The translations under genes were made by a program, and so were the position numbers. Under the pieces are notes generated by a model. It was not told the DNA's origin. It worked only from the letters and a program-made list of their open reading frames with translations, and searched no databases. Positions 32,355 through 43,664 of a stretch of 64,000 bases of DNA are shown piece after piece (positions within the stretch are counted from its first letter, which is position 1; each line of letters opens with the position of its first letter). The stretch is from Linnemannia schmuckeri (Eukaryota; Mortierellomycota; Mortierellomycetes; Mortierellales; Mortierellaceae). The stretch is from positions 2,232,001 through 2,296,000 of the forward strand of contig JANATG010000004.1 in NCBI GenBank assembly GCA_029449235.1. Direction: 5' to 3'.

Positions 32355-33025
32355 CCTTCTTCCTCCTCTTCTTCCTCTTCCTCTGCTATCAATCGACGTC
32401 GGCGTTGAGGGGCTGGGGCTGTGCCGGACTCCTGGTGCTCTTCCTGCTCTCGATCTTCTGTATCGGCACAACAAGCCTCCATAAGCGGAGTAACATTTGC
32501 TCGATGTCCAAAAAGCGCATCCATTCTGGCATAACAGGTGCACATACTCTCTAACTTCTGTGCCACTGTGTATACCCCGTTCCTGTTATCTTCATCTGTG
32601 ACACCAAAGCCAGTGGAGTTCCCCTTTGTCTTGGTGTTGGTGAAAATCTTCATAAACCGCTGGAACCGCTCTCGCATATTCTTCCCGTTGATTTTGAGCC
32701 TCCCTTTACTCTGCTTGGACACGGCGTCAGCTAAGGTCGCGTATCCACGATTCCTAGACTTGTTGGGCTGTCCGACAGTTGTTTGTCCGCTGGAGCCGAA
32801 AACCGATGTGAAGTTGGGGACGTGTTCCAGCCATGAGACAATGAACTCCAAGTCTTGTTTCGTAAAACGTTCATTTGATGACTTTCCAGACGGCTTCTTT
32901 GCTGGCCGTGCTTGTTTCTTAAAGACGGTGGTGTTTGGATCCGCGATGGCAACCGTGTCCTGTTCATCTTCAGGATGCGACGATGAAAGCGGCTGAAGAA
33001 AAGTGCTAGATGATAATTCGGCCAT
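31617..33025 (-). CDS. Harbinger accessory protein, Myb/SANT-like with coiled coil
   Basis: Second gene of the element. In studied Harbinger systems the Myb-like partner binds subterminal DNA and brings the transposase into the nucleus. Exons 33025-31984 and 31906-31617 (77-nt intron) encode 443 aa. Residues about 48-130 form the Myb/SANT-like region (RFTKQDLEFIVSWLEHVPNF, NGKNMRERFQRFMKIF), as in fungal and plant proteins with this trihelix-like fold. A basic patch, RRRRLIAEE, then a long Glu run (encoded by the CTC/TCC repeat at 32296-32390) follow. The C-terminal exon is a strongly charged coiled coil (LELEMERLESEKRKLELE) that could mediate dimerisation or transposase contact. Assignment rests on context plus fold-like pattern; no close family match is claimed. 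Confidence 0.85.
32296..32390. repeat. (TCC/TTC)n trinucleotide tract encoding poly-Glu
   Basis: About 30 near-perfect CTC/TTC triplets on the + strand, read as Glu codons in the Myb-like gene on the minus strand. Frames on other strands through it are shadows. Confidence 0.9.
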
Positions 33026-33187
33026 TATGTACAGAGTTATGTGGTGCAGAGAAATTATTTTTTTCTTTTGTGGATACCAGCCTTAAAAAAAACAAGAGCA
33101 AGCCAACATTTACGTCGTATATTGAAGACCTGTTAAGGCTTGTCTAAGCCACATTTTAGCTGCAAATTAGGGCTTATTTTTTTTTGC

Positions 33188-33210
33188 AAATGTCAAGGTT
33201 TGAAACCCCC
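33188..33210 (-). repeat. Right terminal inverted repeat of the Harbinger element
   Basis: Exact reverse complement of 30053-30075; ends in CCCCC at 33206-33210. Confidence 0.95.
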
Positions 33211-33264
33211 AAATATGTCTTCTTCCGACGAACGCTTGCTTAAGCACGTATTATGTTAAATACC

Positions 33265-33265
<1 letters not shown>

Positions 33266-33311
<46 letters not shown>
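33266..33311. repeat. Poly(A) run, 46 bp
   Basis: Longest homopolymer in the window, 55 bp outside the right end of the Harbinger element. Confidence 0.95.
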
Positions 33312-33314
<3 letters not shown>

Positions 33315-36300
33315 TCGTGTGATGCGAACTGTTTTGTGGAATATCAATCCTGTGAAAGTATGTGAGAGCAAAATCAACAAACATTTAAAAAAAAAAAAAA
33401 AAAAAGCAAGGTTGTGAGGAAGACAAACAAAAATTGGTAGCCAGCTTGGGACTCTTTTATTTAGAACTGCGCCCTCATCTTGGCACGTTTTTTTTGTCAT
33501 AAATCATGCACTTTACATACATAGAGCTACATGACCTATTTCATTAGTACGCATATGTTATGTACCAGTAATACGACATCAGGAGCGGCAGTGGCAAGGG
33601 AACCGCGGGGACAAAAGGGCGGCTTGAAGATCCCTCCCACATTCTACCTACTCTCTGACTTTTAATCAGCAGTGCCTCTGTAGGAGGTACATCGTCATCT
33701 TGGAATTGATGGAAAAGCAAAGGCTTTTTCCAGGGAGAAGCGGGAGGTGAGGGAGAACTATGACAAATACGCGAGGGAAAGTGCCTCTTTGAGCAAACAA
33801 ACAAAAGAGATCGGATTTATTTTGAGAAGGCCTTTTTTGATCCTTGCCACATTCACTTTTTTCACAGCTGGGCGAAATGAATGTTAATTGCGAGTCCGAA
33901 TGAAAAAACTGCATAAGCGTGACCGAAAGTGTAAAGTGAGTCGCCAATTTGACTACTTACCCGGCCCGGCCTGCCTTTATGCCATCATTGCCCGAAGTCT
34001 CATTCTGACTCGTGTCAGGGGCACTGCAGTCGGCAGGTGCGATTACCGTCTTTTAGGCAACTGTCATTTTCAACACCACCACGGCAACAGACTAATTCCT
34101 CATCCTCATCCCTATTATGATCGAAGGGGTGCCATTAGCAATGACAGAGAGAACCGTAAAGAAAAAAAAATCTGTAATTGCTCACATTTGATGCTCACTC
34201 CAAAAGTTCACCTTTCTGGTAACTCTGTTTTTCTCTTTCGGGGCTTGGAATAACCTTTTGAGATCCATAAAGAGTCGAGACCTTGGACTGACGCCTCTCC
34301 CTTCCTCCTCCCCCCCCCCTTTCCGCGTTTTTTCTTCTCTTTGTTCTATGACGTTATTATGTGTATAGCGCTTGCGCAGGGGCACCAGCACTAAGTCGTG
34401 AAGAAGTTGGAGAAATGAACCAAAATGAACAAAAGAAAGCACCTGGAAAGACAACAGGCTTTGTTTTTCTCAATTGCTTCCAACTTTTTTCTTTGGCATT
34501 TTCGTTCACACTTAGGTAATACGCTTGATTTGGCTAGTTTGAATCTGTCGTTTTACTACTCGCTGGTTGGTGCATGTCCAGTGTTGTTTGTTTTTGTTGT
34601 TTTGTGCAACGATCTGAGGGTACCCTGTCTTCTCGCTCTTCTTACTGTCTCTAGAAATAGAGCAAGCGCAGAGCCGTTGTAAACATACACAAAGAGAAAT
34701 AAACAACAGGAACAGCAAAAACAAAACATCAAAAATAGGGGGACGCCTCATTGTAGATTTGTTGTTGTTAGTCCAAAGAAAAAAAAATGAAAGACATGAA
34801 GAAACAAAAGGATGGGCAAAAAATTCATAACAAAACAAACAAGCAAAACAATGCATTAAAGACAAACATATTTGCCAACAACAGCTGCCGAATGAAAAAG
34901 ATGGCAATTATGAACCTGACCCAAAATACCACAGACCTTCTACTCCTTTTTTCCAAGCGCCTCATAATCCAGTCTCAACCCAGGTCTTCGCGCGCGAGCT
35001 AGTACTGAGGAGTGGTACCTTTTTTTTAAAGTACGCTTATGCACCCCTAGACTGGATGCTAACGGGAGGGGCGAGAGGACGAGAGAGAAGGAAGGAGGGG
35101 GGAAAGAGAGAGAGATGAAGAATGAACGGAGAATTGTGTCACTGGCATCTACTTTGGTTGCAATAAGACAAAGGATAGGGAGGGCTCGGACACTTTCTGG
35201 AGAAAACAGACACCCAGGGCAACAAACTAGAGACAACGACGATAGAAAAAAGATGACGGTGATGATGACGACGGCGGACCGTTTAAGGATTAAAAAAAAG
35301 TAAAGGTTGAGGTAGCACATGCGGCGTGTCCCCTGTATCCCTGTGCGCCTTGTTCCCTGACTGTTTTTTGGTACCGGTGCATGCATTGCCCACTCCACGA
35401 GTTGCGAAGCGGGTCTGTGAGTATGTGGTTTCGGAGAAAGGACATGCTGCGTTGGATAGGGGGATGGCAGGGTGGATAGAAAACAGAGAGAAGATCATGA
35501 CTGATGAACCAGGTGGTGGTTGTAGTCTTGTAGATGTTGAATATTGTTTGAAAGACTGGCACTTTGTTTGTGTATGATGTGCCTTTGTTGTTCTTGTGTT
35601 CTTTTGTTTCCTCCTCGGAAGTTCAAGCAGTCATTTGTGGACACCATGGGCGTGGCTCTCCAAGCAAAGATGCGAGGTGTTGTGTGTACAGCAACAATGA
35701 CAAGAAAACAACAATATCAACAACCTCTTGGCGAGCATACAAAAAGTCCGATTTTCTTGTTTGTCTACCCCTGCGGCCTGTTTCCCTGGTTGTCCTTGTG
35801 TACGTTGCCTGACGGGCAACGAGGCGATGAGCAGTGGTAGGGTGATGTTTGTTTTGCTCTAACGAGTAGTAAACCACGAGTAGTAAACCAAGCAAGCAGG
35901 GCGCCTTTCTGGAGTGCGATGGATGACTATGTGTGAGAGAATAAGAAGAGCGAGTGGTTTAGAGACGAGTTTTACGAATGCTCACCATTTTTTTTCTTGT
36001 GGCATTCACCTTTCACAGTTTACTTTGCATACAAAAACAGTGAGCAGCAAAAGACAGACAAGAAAATACAACTCGATTGTCCTCCCGATGTACTGTATGA
36101 CCTCTCCCTCTTCTTTAAAGAAGGTGCTCTCAAAGGCAGGCAGACAAAAGGAAGTGGACATTCCTTTGCCCTCCCTGTCCAACCCCAGGTGTCGGATGAA
36201 TATGAGGGGTTCCTTGGGTCTAGCCACTACCGTATCATACTAGTCCCTGGCCCTTGCTGCTTGCATGTTTGTTTTCTGTTGTTTACCTTCTCGCCTACTC

Positions 36301-36479
36301 GCAGGCTGGCTGTTGCTAACATCTCCTTTGTTCCCCAGCGCCACTTTCTTCCTCTCTCTCGGCAATGACAAACGACCGACAACCGTCCTTTTGTTATTAT
36401 TTGTTCAATTGACTGCTGGCCTGAGTACTGTAATAATTCCCATTATCATTCGAATGAGTAAGAGAAAACGATAATGACA

Positions 36480-37085
36480 GCGATAGAGTTGTTTGTCCTT
36501 CTTTCTTTTCCTCTTTTCTTTTCTATTCCTTCCTCATCTCGTTTCTTTTTCTTTTTCTTTTTTTTTTTTCCTTTTCCATTTTTGCGCATCCACTCGTCCC
36601 ACTCACAATCATATTCTTTACGTTTTCTCGCTCTCTTTCATTGTCAACACTCTCCTCTCGCTTATCTTTTCTTCCTTGTCACATTATTCTTATCCTCAAC
36701 ACCTTCCCTTCACTCTCACACACACACTCCTCCAGAACGCGTCGCCTTTTTTGTTCATCCCCTGTCATATACTTCCCCACCTCTCCCCGCCCCCTTTCAT
36801 TTGTCTGTGTCTTGCCTTACCCTTATTTAATTCGCCCGTCCTATTGTATCACTTCCCTTATTTTTTTTCAGGCACCACCACCTCCCTCTACCACTCTCAA
36901 TCAATTCAGGAACATACCAGTCCATACCACAACCCAGACATTTCCTGCACCTCTGGCCACAACAACACCTACACCACCGTCTCTCTCTCTCCTACTCACT
37001 CACTCACATACAATTCTATAACGCATACCGATCACTTCTTTCTCATTCAGTTCATTCATTCATTCCCCTCAGTCATTCCTCATAC
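36480..37085 (+). promoter_or_regulatory. C/T-rich leader or promoter tract
   Basis: About 600 bp of pyrimidine-dominated + strand ending 25 bp before the ATG at 37111. The same arrangement precedes the TOK, cyclin, Lon and DUF3020 genes, suggesting a common core-promoter or leader style. Confidence 0.5.
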
Positions 37086-37110
37086 ACTTTTGCATATATA
37101 ATCTAAAACA

Positions 37111-40100
37111 ATGGCACTGACAGCTCGGAGTTCAGTCCAGTCGTTTGGGACGATTCAGGAACACCAAAGCTACCACAACCGGCCCTTCTCCTCCCTCTCC
37201 TTCACAACAGCCACCACCTCTGAATCGCCTTCCCCCTATGAACAATCCATGATCAGCAGGCGAGAATCCGTCGCCACTATGGAGTCGATCCGATATCAGC
37301 AGACCATCAACACTTATAACCCCAACAGCCGGCCGGCTTCAATGACACTTCTCTCGCGCAGCAATACCAATGCTACCAACAGCAGGGTTGGACAATCAGC
37401 AGGGGTAGGGAGCATCGATTTTCGGAAGCAGGCGGCACAGAAGTTGGCGCTAAAGCAGCAGCAGCTGAGGCAGCAGCAGAAGCTGAAGCTGAAGGAGCAG
37501 CAAAAGAAGACTGCTTTGCCCCTTTTCCCTACCGAGCGAACCCGAGGTGCCGTCGGTCCCGGTGTCCTACAACCAGGTGAATAACACTACGCACACTCTT
37601 TCCCTTCTTGCTCTTATGTGATATGAGAGCGAACAACCCGAGGAGATGGAGAGAAAGAACATGAAGAAGTAGAATTCTGGTGCTAGAGAGGCAGGAGTAT
37701 TAGGGAGATCAGTGCGGCAGGTATAAGGTTAACTTACACTTAATATTGCAGCTGGCATTCCGGAGCTTCAAAGAAGTGCAGGAAGTGCAAAGCCCGTTAT
37801 TGTAATACTCTCTCTTTTCATGATGAAGAAGAAAAGGGATAGGGGTGCACAGAAAACCGTACAAGAGGAGAGATCTAGAGCCGTATCAACATGTCTTTTC
37901 CATGGGAGGAGTTTTCTGGATCGCAGAAACTTACCGTGCTCTTTTACTCTATCTTTTCTTTAATGCTCTCTCGATTCTCATTCTTCTTCTTGCTTCAACT
38001 TACTCACTCCTACATTCACTCTCCTATTCATCTCCTTCACTCCACTGACTCGAATGGATGTTTATTATGAGTAGTCGATATCTCCAAGATCGATCTGATA
38101 CCGATCGAGGTTAGCCGCGCCATTATCATGAGCTGTATCGACGAGATCAAGCTACGAGGTATGTTAACAATTTGCTCCCAATATCTCGCTACCCCACCTC
38201 TTCCTCCACTCCACTCCATTCCATAACGCTGCTGCCGCCTTACCCATTTTTCTGTCCGGCATGCCTCCATCATGTTGGTGCTCTTGTTACTTTTTTGTTG
38301 ATGCTCTCACATCTCACATCACACACACATACGCGAATGTGCTGTTTCTGGACTAGCTTGTTTTTTTTTCTCTTGCACTACACTACCAGCCCATGTGCAC
38401 CGTGCCATTGTTATGATTGCTGTGGGCCTTTTCGTCCTTTCCCTTCTCTACCCGATGGGAATGGGCGATGTCCTCTACTCTAGCATCAAGATTTTTTTTT
38501 CTTGTACACATTTCGCGCATAGCTTGACCTCTCGTTTGAGCCACACATGCATCTGACATCCTGCACCATCTTTCTTTCTTGCTCCTACCCACAATTTGCC
38601 GTATGAAAAAGGATTGAAGCACAAGTACCTCTTCAGAAACGCCTTCTACAGTCCTTCAGTCGAGGCATCCTTAAAGCTGCTCAAGAACCCCAAGAAGCGC
38701 CATCTTTTCTCGGTCAAGGCTCTACGCGTCGATACCGTCGGAGGCTTACTGACAACGGTCCTCTCTCGCACCTACCCACCCCTCATTCCACATCACATCC
38801 AAGAGATGTTTGAGAATCCCAATGGTAGGTTTTCTCGTAATCTTTTTTTCACTTTGTTGATGAACCTGTATGAACCTGCCGCACCCTTGCTCGACCGACT
38901 GACGCGAAACGTGCATACCTCCCGTCAATCTCCCGGATGTCAATCGCAACCACCAATACCTGTACCTTGAACTCCAAAAACTAACAAACCGCAGCAAACT
39001 AACATCGGAACATTTATTTTTAGGCCGCTTCTTCTTTGAGCTCCTTGGCCTCCTCCCAGAACTCAACCGTTACCTCTTCGTCGAGATCCTTGACCTCTGC
39101 TGCGAATTAGCAGACCGCCAACCTGAGAACCACGTCTCCCACTCAAAACTGGCCATCTACCCGGGTTCGTGCTGTTTCGGACTCGAGGAATACATGCCTA
39201 CCTGGGACACCCGATACCTAATGACGCCCGATCTCAAAAAGTTTTCCGAGGTCTTTTATAATATCATCTACGCCTACCGCGAAGAACGCGATCTGTCAGC
39301 AGAAGAGTTGCAAAAGAAGCTGGATCATAGAGAGAAGGTGATGGCGGAGGAGCGGTTGGAGATGTTGGAGCAGGAGCATGGATTGGAGGGGGCGCAGATT
39401 ATTCTGAGGATGGAGGCGAGGGTTGCACAGGGTTTACCAGCAGAGTCGCCACCTTTGCCGGTTGTGCCTACTTCGCCTTCGGATCTAAAGGAGGTTTCGC
39501 TTTATGCTGGTAGGAAGGAGAAGGTTGTTGCAGATGATGCTATCTCCGTCCTGGAAATGGAGATCGATCAGGGCCAGGAGAGTAATGCTAACAACAGCAA
39601 CATGGATGCCTCGAGAGATGTTCGTACTCAGGACAACGGAACAGAAGACGATGAAGAAGAGGAGGAGAATGTCGAGAAAGTGATGGCCGATTTGAGGAAA
39701 AGCGTCTCGGTCGCGACACTAGGATACTGGTCCGACAACAACAACAGCTCAACCTCGCCCCTCAGCGCAACAACCACTCTCTCGACCGTTTCATCCACTT
39801 CAACCATTTCTCTGCCTCAACAACACAGCTACACCCGCTACACCAACACCACATACACCACCATTGCCAGAACTACGACGACCCCAGCTGCTGCAACAAG
39901 ACCTCGTCTGGCTCATACAAAATCTTTGGCTCGCTTCGGGTCCATCGCCCAGAACCAGTTCCCCGTCTCACCCGGCGACATTTTCGGAATCAGTCGTCAT
40001 GCTATCGAACAGCGCGAGCTGCGAGAGTTTCTCGCTGTCGCTCGGACATTCAAACGTCGCAAGTCTTTCGGAAGTAAGAAAGGTGGGGCCAGTAGCAAAC

Positions 40101-41878
40101 GGATCTCGCAGTGGCGTCATCAGAACAAGAGACTTCGTCCATTGGTTCCTTCCAGGTCGCCTTCCTTTGGAGCTGCTCATTTGGTGGGTTCAGCTCCACT
40201 GTTTGTCCTCCGACGGGCTCCTCAACAACACAACGCGGCGTTACTCCAGGCTGCCAGCAGTAGCAGCAGTCAGTCCCGCATGACCCCAACACCTTCATTA
40301 CCTGCAACATCGCCATCACCGATACTTGTATCAGCAACAAAAAGTCGCCGCGGCAGAACCCGCCAATTCCGCAAAGAACTCGAAGTCTACCTCTCTCAAG
40401 GGTTGACAAAAGAAGAGGCCATCCAACAGCGTCAAGAAGACAAACGCCGTCGCAAACGTGCCGCAAAACGCGCCAAACTCGCCGCTCAGGAAAGCGCAGC
40501 CCGCGAACAGGCAGAAGCCTTGGAACGCGAACGGCAGGCGGCTGTTGAACGAGAACAGGTCATGGAACAGGAGAGGATGAAGGTGATGACCATAGAAGAG
40601 AACGAGGTTTTGGAAGCGTTTGATTACCTGACCGATGCCGAGTTTGAAGAGTTTATGGTTTTGGCCGGGTTGACTCCGGCGGATGTGGAGCGGATCCGGG
40701 AGAAGGCTGCTGTTGCGGCGTTGGAGCAAGTGACGGAGGACATTCAGGCAACGGATCGTGTCCAGGCTGCGACCGCCGCTGCTGCCGTAGAGAAGGAGGC
40801 TGCCGATGTAGTTGCGTGCGTTGAGCCTGTTGTTGAGACTAAGGAGACCAAAGAGGAGGATGTAGCTATTGTTGATACCTTTATCACTCAGCAGCCTGCT
40901 CAAGCCGAGGCTGATGTTTTTGCCGCCAATATCAAGGAAACCTCTGAAGAGCCCGAGTTATCCGAGACCCGTGATGTCAAGATTGAGGAGACAACCACCA
41001 CTACCAGCGCTACCATTGCTGCGCCTGCCGCGCCAATGGATCACCACAGAAAGCGCCCGATCAGTCCACAGCACATGACGTCCATGGAGCTGCTGATCAA
41101 GAACACGGCCGTCATCGGCGACAGCAACCTCCGCTGCTACCCTATTATTCCCACTACTTCCTCCGTTCCTTCGGCATCAGCCATCGCGACTTCTGCTGCC
41201 ATCTCTGCAGCCGCCGCCGCCGCCACGGCTGGAAATGGACTGTTGTCGCAAGCTTCTACCGTCATGGCCGCTCTCCCTGCTCAAGCTATCGAAGAAGAAG
41301 GAGAAGTAGTCGAGGTCACGTCTCGAGATATGGAAATGCCCGGTAATCAATCGTCAGTCTCGCTGTTGATCACGAAGGGAATCCCCCACCTTGAGAACCA
41401 CCATTCATCTTCTTCCTCTGGTTCTTCCACATCTTCGTCGTTCGTCTCCGCCGCCTCTGACGACGAGGAAACGTATGAGGACTCCAACGAGGACTCCGTC
41501 GCCTTTGACCAAGAAGACGACGAGTTCACAACAACAACAACAACCGCAATGATATCCACCACCACAGTTACAACCATAACCTCGGGAAACGTCCAGATCT
41601 TTGAATTCGAGACTGTCGTCGAGGAATCCGACCTCTCCGTCTCCAACAATGTCATGTACAACAGCGACGGCGAAGAACTCGAGATCCTCGACGTCAACCA
41701 AAACACCACCATCAACGACGACGCCTTCGTTGGCATGGATGAAGAGGATGCTGCAGAGTTGCGGGAGCTCCTCGAATCCATGACCCCCGAAGAAAGGTGC
41801 GAGTTCCTCCGTCTCTCCCGTCAAGATGACAACAATAACGCCGGCTATATGACCACTTCTGCCATCGTCGCCGCGTAA
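37111..41878 (+). CDS. Divergent RhoGAP-like domain protein with long disordered tail
   Basis: Probable regulator of Rho-family GTPases. Exons 37111-37576, one starting at 37752 (3' end unresolved), 38075-38158, 38612-38824 and 39024-41878; apart from the second exon all phases agree. The RhoGAP-like region is built across exons 3-5: IDLIPIEVSRAIIMSCIDEI, then GLKHKYLFRNAFYS (an Arg placed like the catalytic finger of GLFRxSG), VGGLLTTVLSRTYPPLIP, LLGLLPELNRYLFVEILDL and HSKLAIYPGSCCFG. Downstream are about 850 residues with a charged coiled-coil helix (about 40380-40620), Ala/Thr/Ser-rich and acidic stretches. The N-terminal exon is Ser/Gln-rich, without a domain I know. The fold assignment rests on pattern spacing rather than a strict motif, so the activity is uncertain. 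Confidence 0.65.
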
Positions 41879-41940
41879 TTTTTTTTTCAAGTCCAAAAAG
41901 CATGGTTACGATACCTTTCGTTGTACAAAGGCCGTCCTTT

Positions 41941-41970
41941 ACACACACACATACACTTATACACACACAC

Positions 41971-42017
<47 letters not shown>

Positions 42018-42019
42018 TA
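41941..42019. repeat. (CATACA)n/(CA)n microsatellite
   Basis: Tandem ACACAT/CATACA units over about 80 bp in the 3' flank of the RhoGAP-like gene. Confidence 0.9.
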
Positions 42020-42311
42020 CCAAAGCGGCATTTTGATATTCCATAGCAAAATAAAAACCTCGATGTCACATCGTCTTACGTTTTTATTCACCATGTATAT
42101 GATTCAAAACCTGATAACTTTAAAATTCAAGCCTACCTAAAGTGTGTACAAGTTTGCTTATCCTTGATATTTGATAGACCTCAATGCCTTGACAAGAGCG
42201 CTTGCTCGTATTTAATACAAGAGTGAAAAAAAGAAGCATAAAATGGAATAGTATCTGTTGGTAAGGCTTGCAATTTCCTTTGTAAATAATCATCGTTTAA
42301 AAAGTAAGCAG

Positions 42312-42314
<3 letters not shown>

Positions 42315-42352
<38 letters not shown>
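42315..42352. repeat. Poly(A) run, 38 bp
   Basis: Uninterrupted A tract in the convergent spacer. Confidence 0.95.
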
Positions 42353-42354
<2 letters not shown>

Positions 42355-42423
42355 AGGCGGACATGTAAAATAATAATCAGAAGAGCGAAAATGACTCCCA
42401 TCCACCCTTTCCCACTCCCCCTA

Positions 42424-43010
42424 GGTGTTAACAAGCCCTGCTAGTGGCAAGTGGCCTTCTTCCAGCCACACCGCTGTCTTCTCAAGATCCAAAGACCTAC
42501 ACATAGAACATTAATTTGATTTCGTCACAGAGGAGCTTGCACCATGTTGTGTTTCGGATGAGTGAAGATGGGGTTAAAAGAAAAGGTGGGGGACCAAGGA
42601 AGAAACAATGAAAAAAATTGGTTAAACAAACACTTACGAAAAAACAGAGCCAAGGTCTTTGCTGAGAAGGATCGTCCGCGCGGGAATGAAAAAATGTCAG
42701 GGCATCGCTTTTGTTCCGCGTCAGACTTGATTCCATTGCCAAAGAGTCCTTTGATTGGCCTGGAGGCGATCCTGATTTCTCTTGATAAGAACTTGACAGC
42801 GCGGGCTCTTGCGCCTCTTTTAGGACTATTTGGTGGCAAAGGGAATGTTAATACAACTTGAGCATGCCTTGACTAAAACTAAACAGGGCGCTAACGCAAA
42901 TCAATCGAGTAACAAAAGAAAAGAGGAGTAGAGAGGAGTACGTACCTTGAACTGCATCGGCCGGGTCGCCTGTTGATTGGGGGCAGAGGTTGCGCTGGTC
43001 AGAACTTGTG
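42424..43010 (-). other. Weak candidate for a small spliced gene
   Basis: On the minus strand a GTACGT donor (after 42947), a GTAAGT donor (near 42640) and acceptors near 42832, 42853 and 42500 delimit three open blocks. The middle block is open in two frames over about 190 nt, one reading ADDPSQQRPWLCFF and the other SREIRIASRPIKGLFGNG. The last reads LDLEKTAVWLEEGHLPLAGL before TAG at 42424-42426, but its frame does not match the phase of the preceding donor. I found no consistent model or family, so this may be non-coding or a decayed gene. Confidence 0.2.
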
Positions 43011-43664
43011 GTTGGCGTGCGTGCTCTCGTGTTTGGTTGATTGTATTGGGGGGAATGAGAAGCAATTTAAAGGGGATCAAGAGTGACGAAGAAAGGAGAA
43101 TGAGGAGGAGAAAAAGAAGAGTAAAAGAAAAGTGGCAACAGGAAAAGGAGAACAAGAAGAGCAGATGAGTAGAGATGCAAGTGGAGTGGAGTTGGGACGG
43201 TTAGGAGGGAAGTGAAAAACAGGGTCGTCGCGTTGGACTGGTATTTTATCAAAAATGAAATCCTGGAAAACGACGTTGATCAAAAACAGCAACGTCGCAT
43301 CATATCCACTATCTCCAGCAGTGTTGCATCAGCGGAAGGGATATCAAATTGGTTATGCAAGACACACTGAGTAGGCGGCAAAAAGTCCCTGGTCGATTGC
43401 TTATACGCTGCTGAACGAATGGAATGAAAACATGGCAACATTGCTTGAGGAGGGATTATGAAAATGGAAAAAAAAAAAAAAAAAAAATTGATATGCAAGC
43501 TCCTGTGTATGTTTTCTTAAGCAAAATTCATTGAAACTATCGTTCAGAAAAGGGTTGCCCTATTATTGCTTTCCTGTTATTGACTAATGTAAAAGATACT
43601 CCTATGCACAGGGGAGGGAGGACAGGGAGGGTTTTGTAGCGTCCACTTCTTGACAGGTGAAGGC

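Larger units (their letters stand above)
30053..33210. mobile_element. PIF/Harbinger-type DNA transposon, apparently complete and autonomous
   Basis: 3,158 bp bounded by perfect 23-bp terminal inverted repeats at 30053-30075 and 33188-33210, each starting GGGGGTTTCAAACC when read inward. It carries the standard two-gene Harbinger cargo: a DDE transposase (+) and a Myb/SANT-like DNA-binding partner (-), tail to tail with three bases between stop codons. Both genes are uninterrupted once one intron each is removed. Short GGCTTAC-like repeats lie just inside both ends. The family target duplication is 3 bp (TWA); here flanks are ATA and AAA directly, or AAT on both sides if one unmatched base is counted with each end. 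The exact duplication is therefore unresolved. Confidence 0.93.
33211..37110. other. 3.9-kb gene-poor spacer between transposon and RhoGAP-like gene
   Basis: No gene supported on either strand; open frames are short, low in complexity and lack domains. It contains A runs at 33266-33311 and 33387-33405, a mixed-sequence middle part and, from about 36480 to 37080, a strongly C/T-rich tract leading to the ATG at 37111, probably the promoter and leader of the next gene. A non-coding RNA cannot be excluded. Confidence 0.5.
41879..43664. other. Spacer between RhoGAP-like and CDK genes
   Basis: Contains a CATACA-type microsatellite (41941-42019), A runs at 42315-42352 and 43468-43487, and the weak spliced candidate at 42424-43010 described separately. 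The two flanking genes converge here. Confidence 0.5.

Noticed and set aside
32160..32543. Several + and - frames across the (TCC)n tract, rich in Ser, Pro, Leu or Gly
   Set aside because: Shadows of the triplet repeat encoding poly-Glu in the Myb-like gene.
36474..37101. Overlapping + strand frames of 118-202 aa before the RhoGAP-like gene
   Set aside because: Pyrimidine-tract composition, several overlapping frames, no domain.
41712..42069. Minus-strand frames with MCMCM or YVYVY repeats
   Set aside because: Translations of the CATACA microsatellite.
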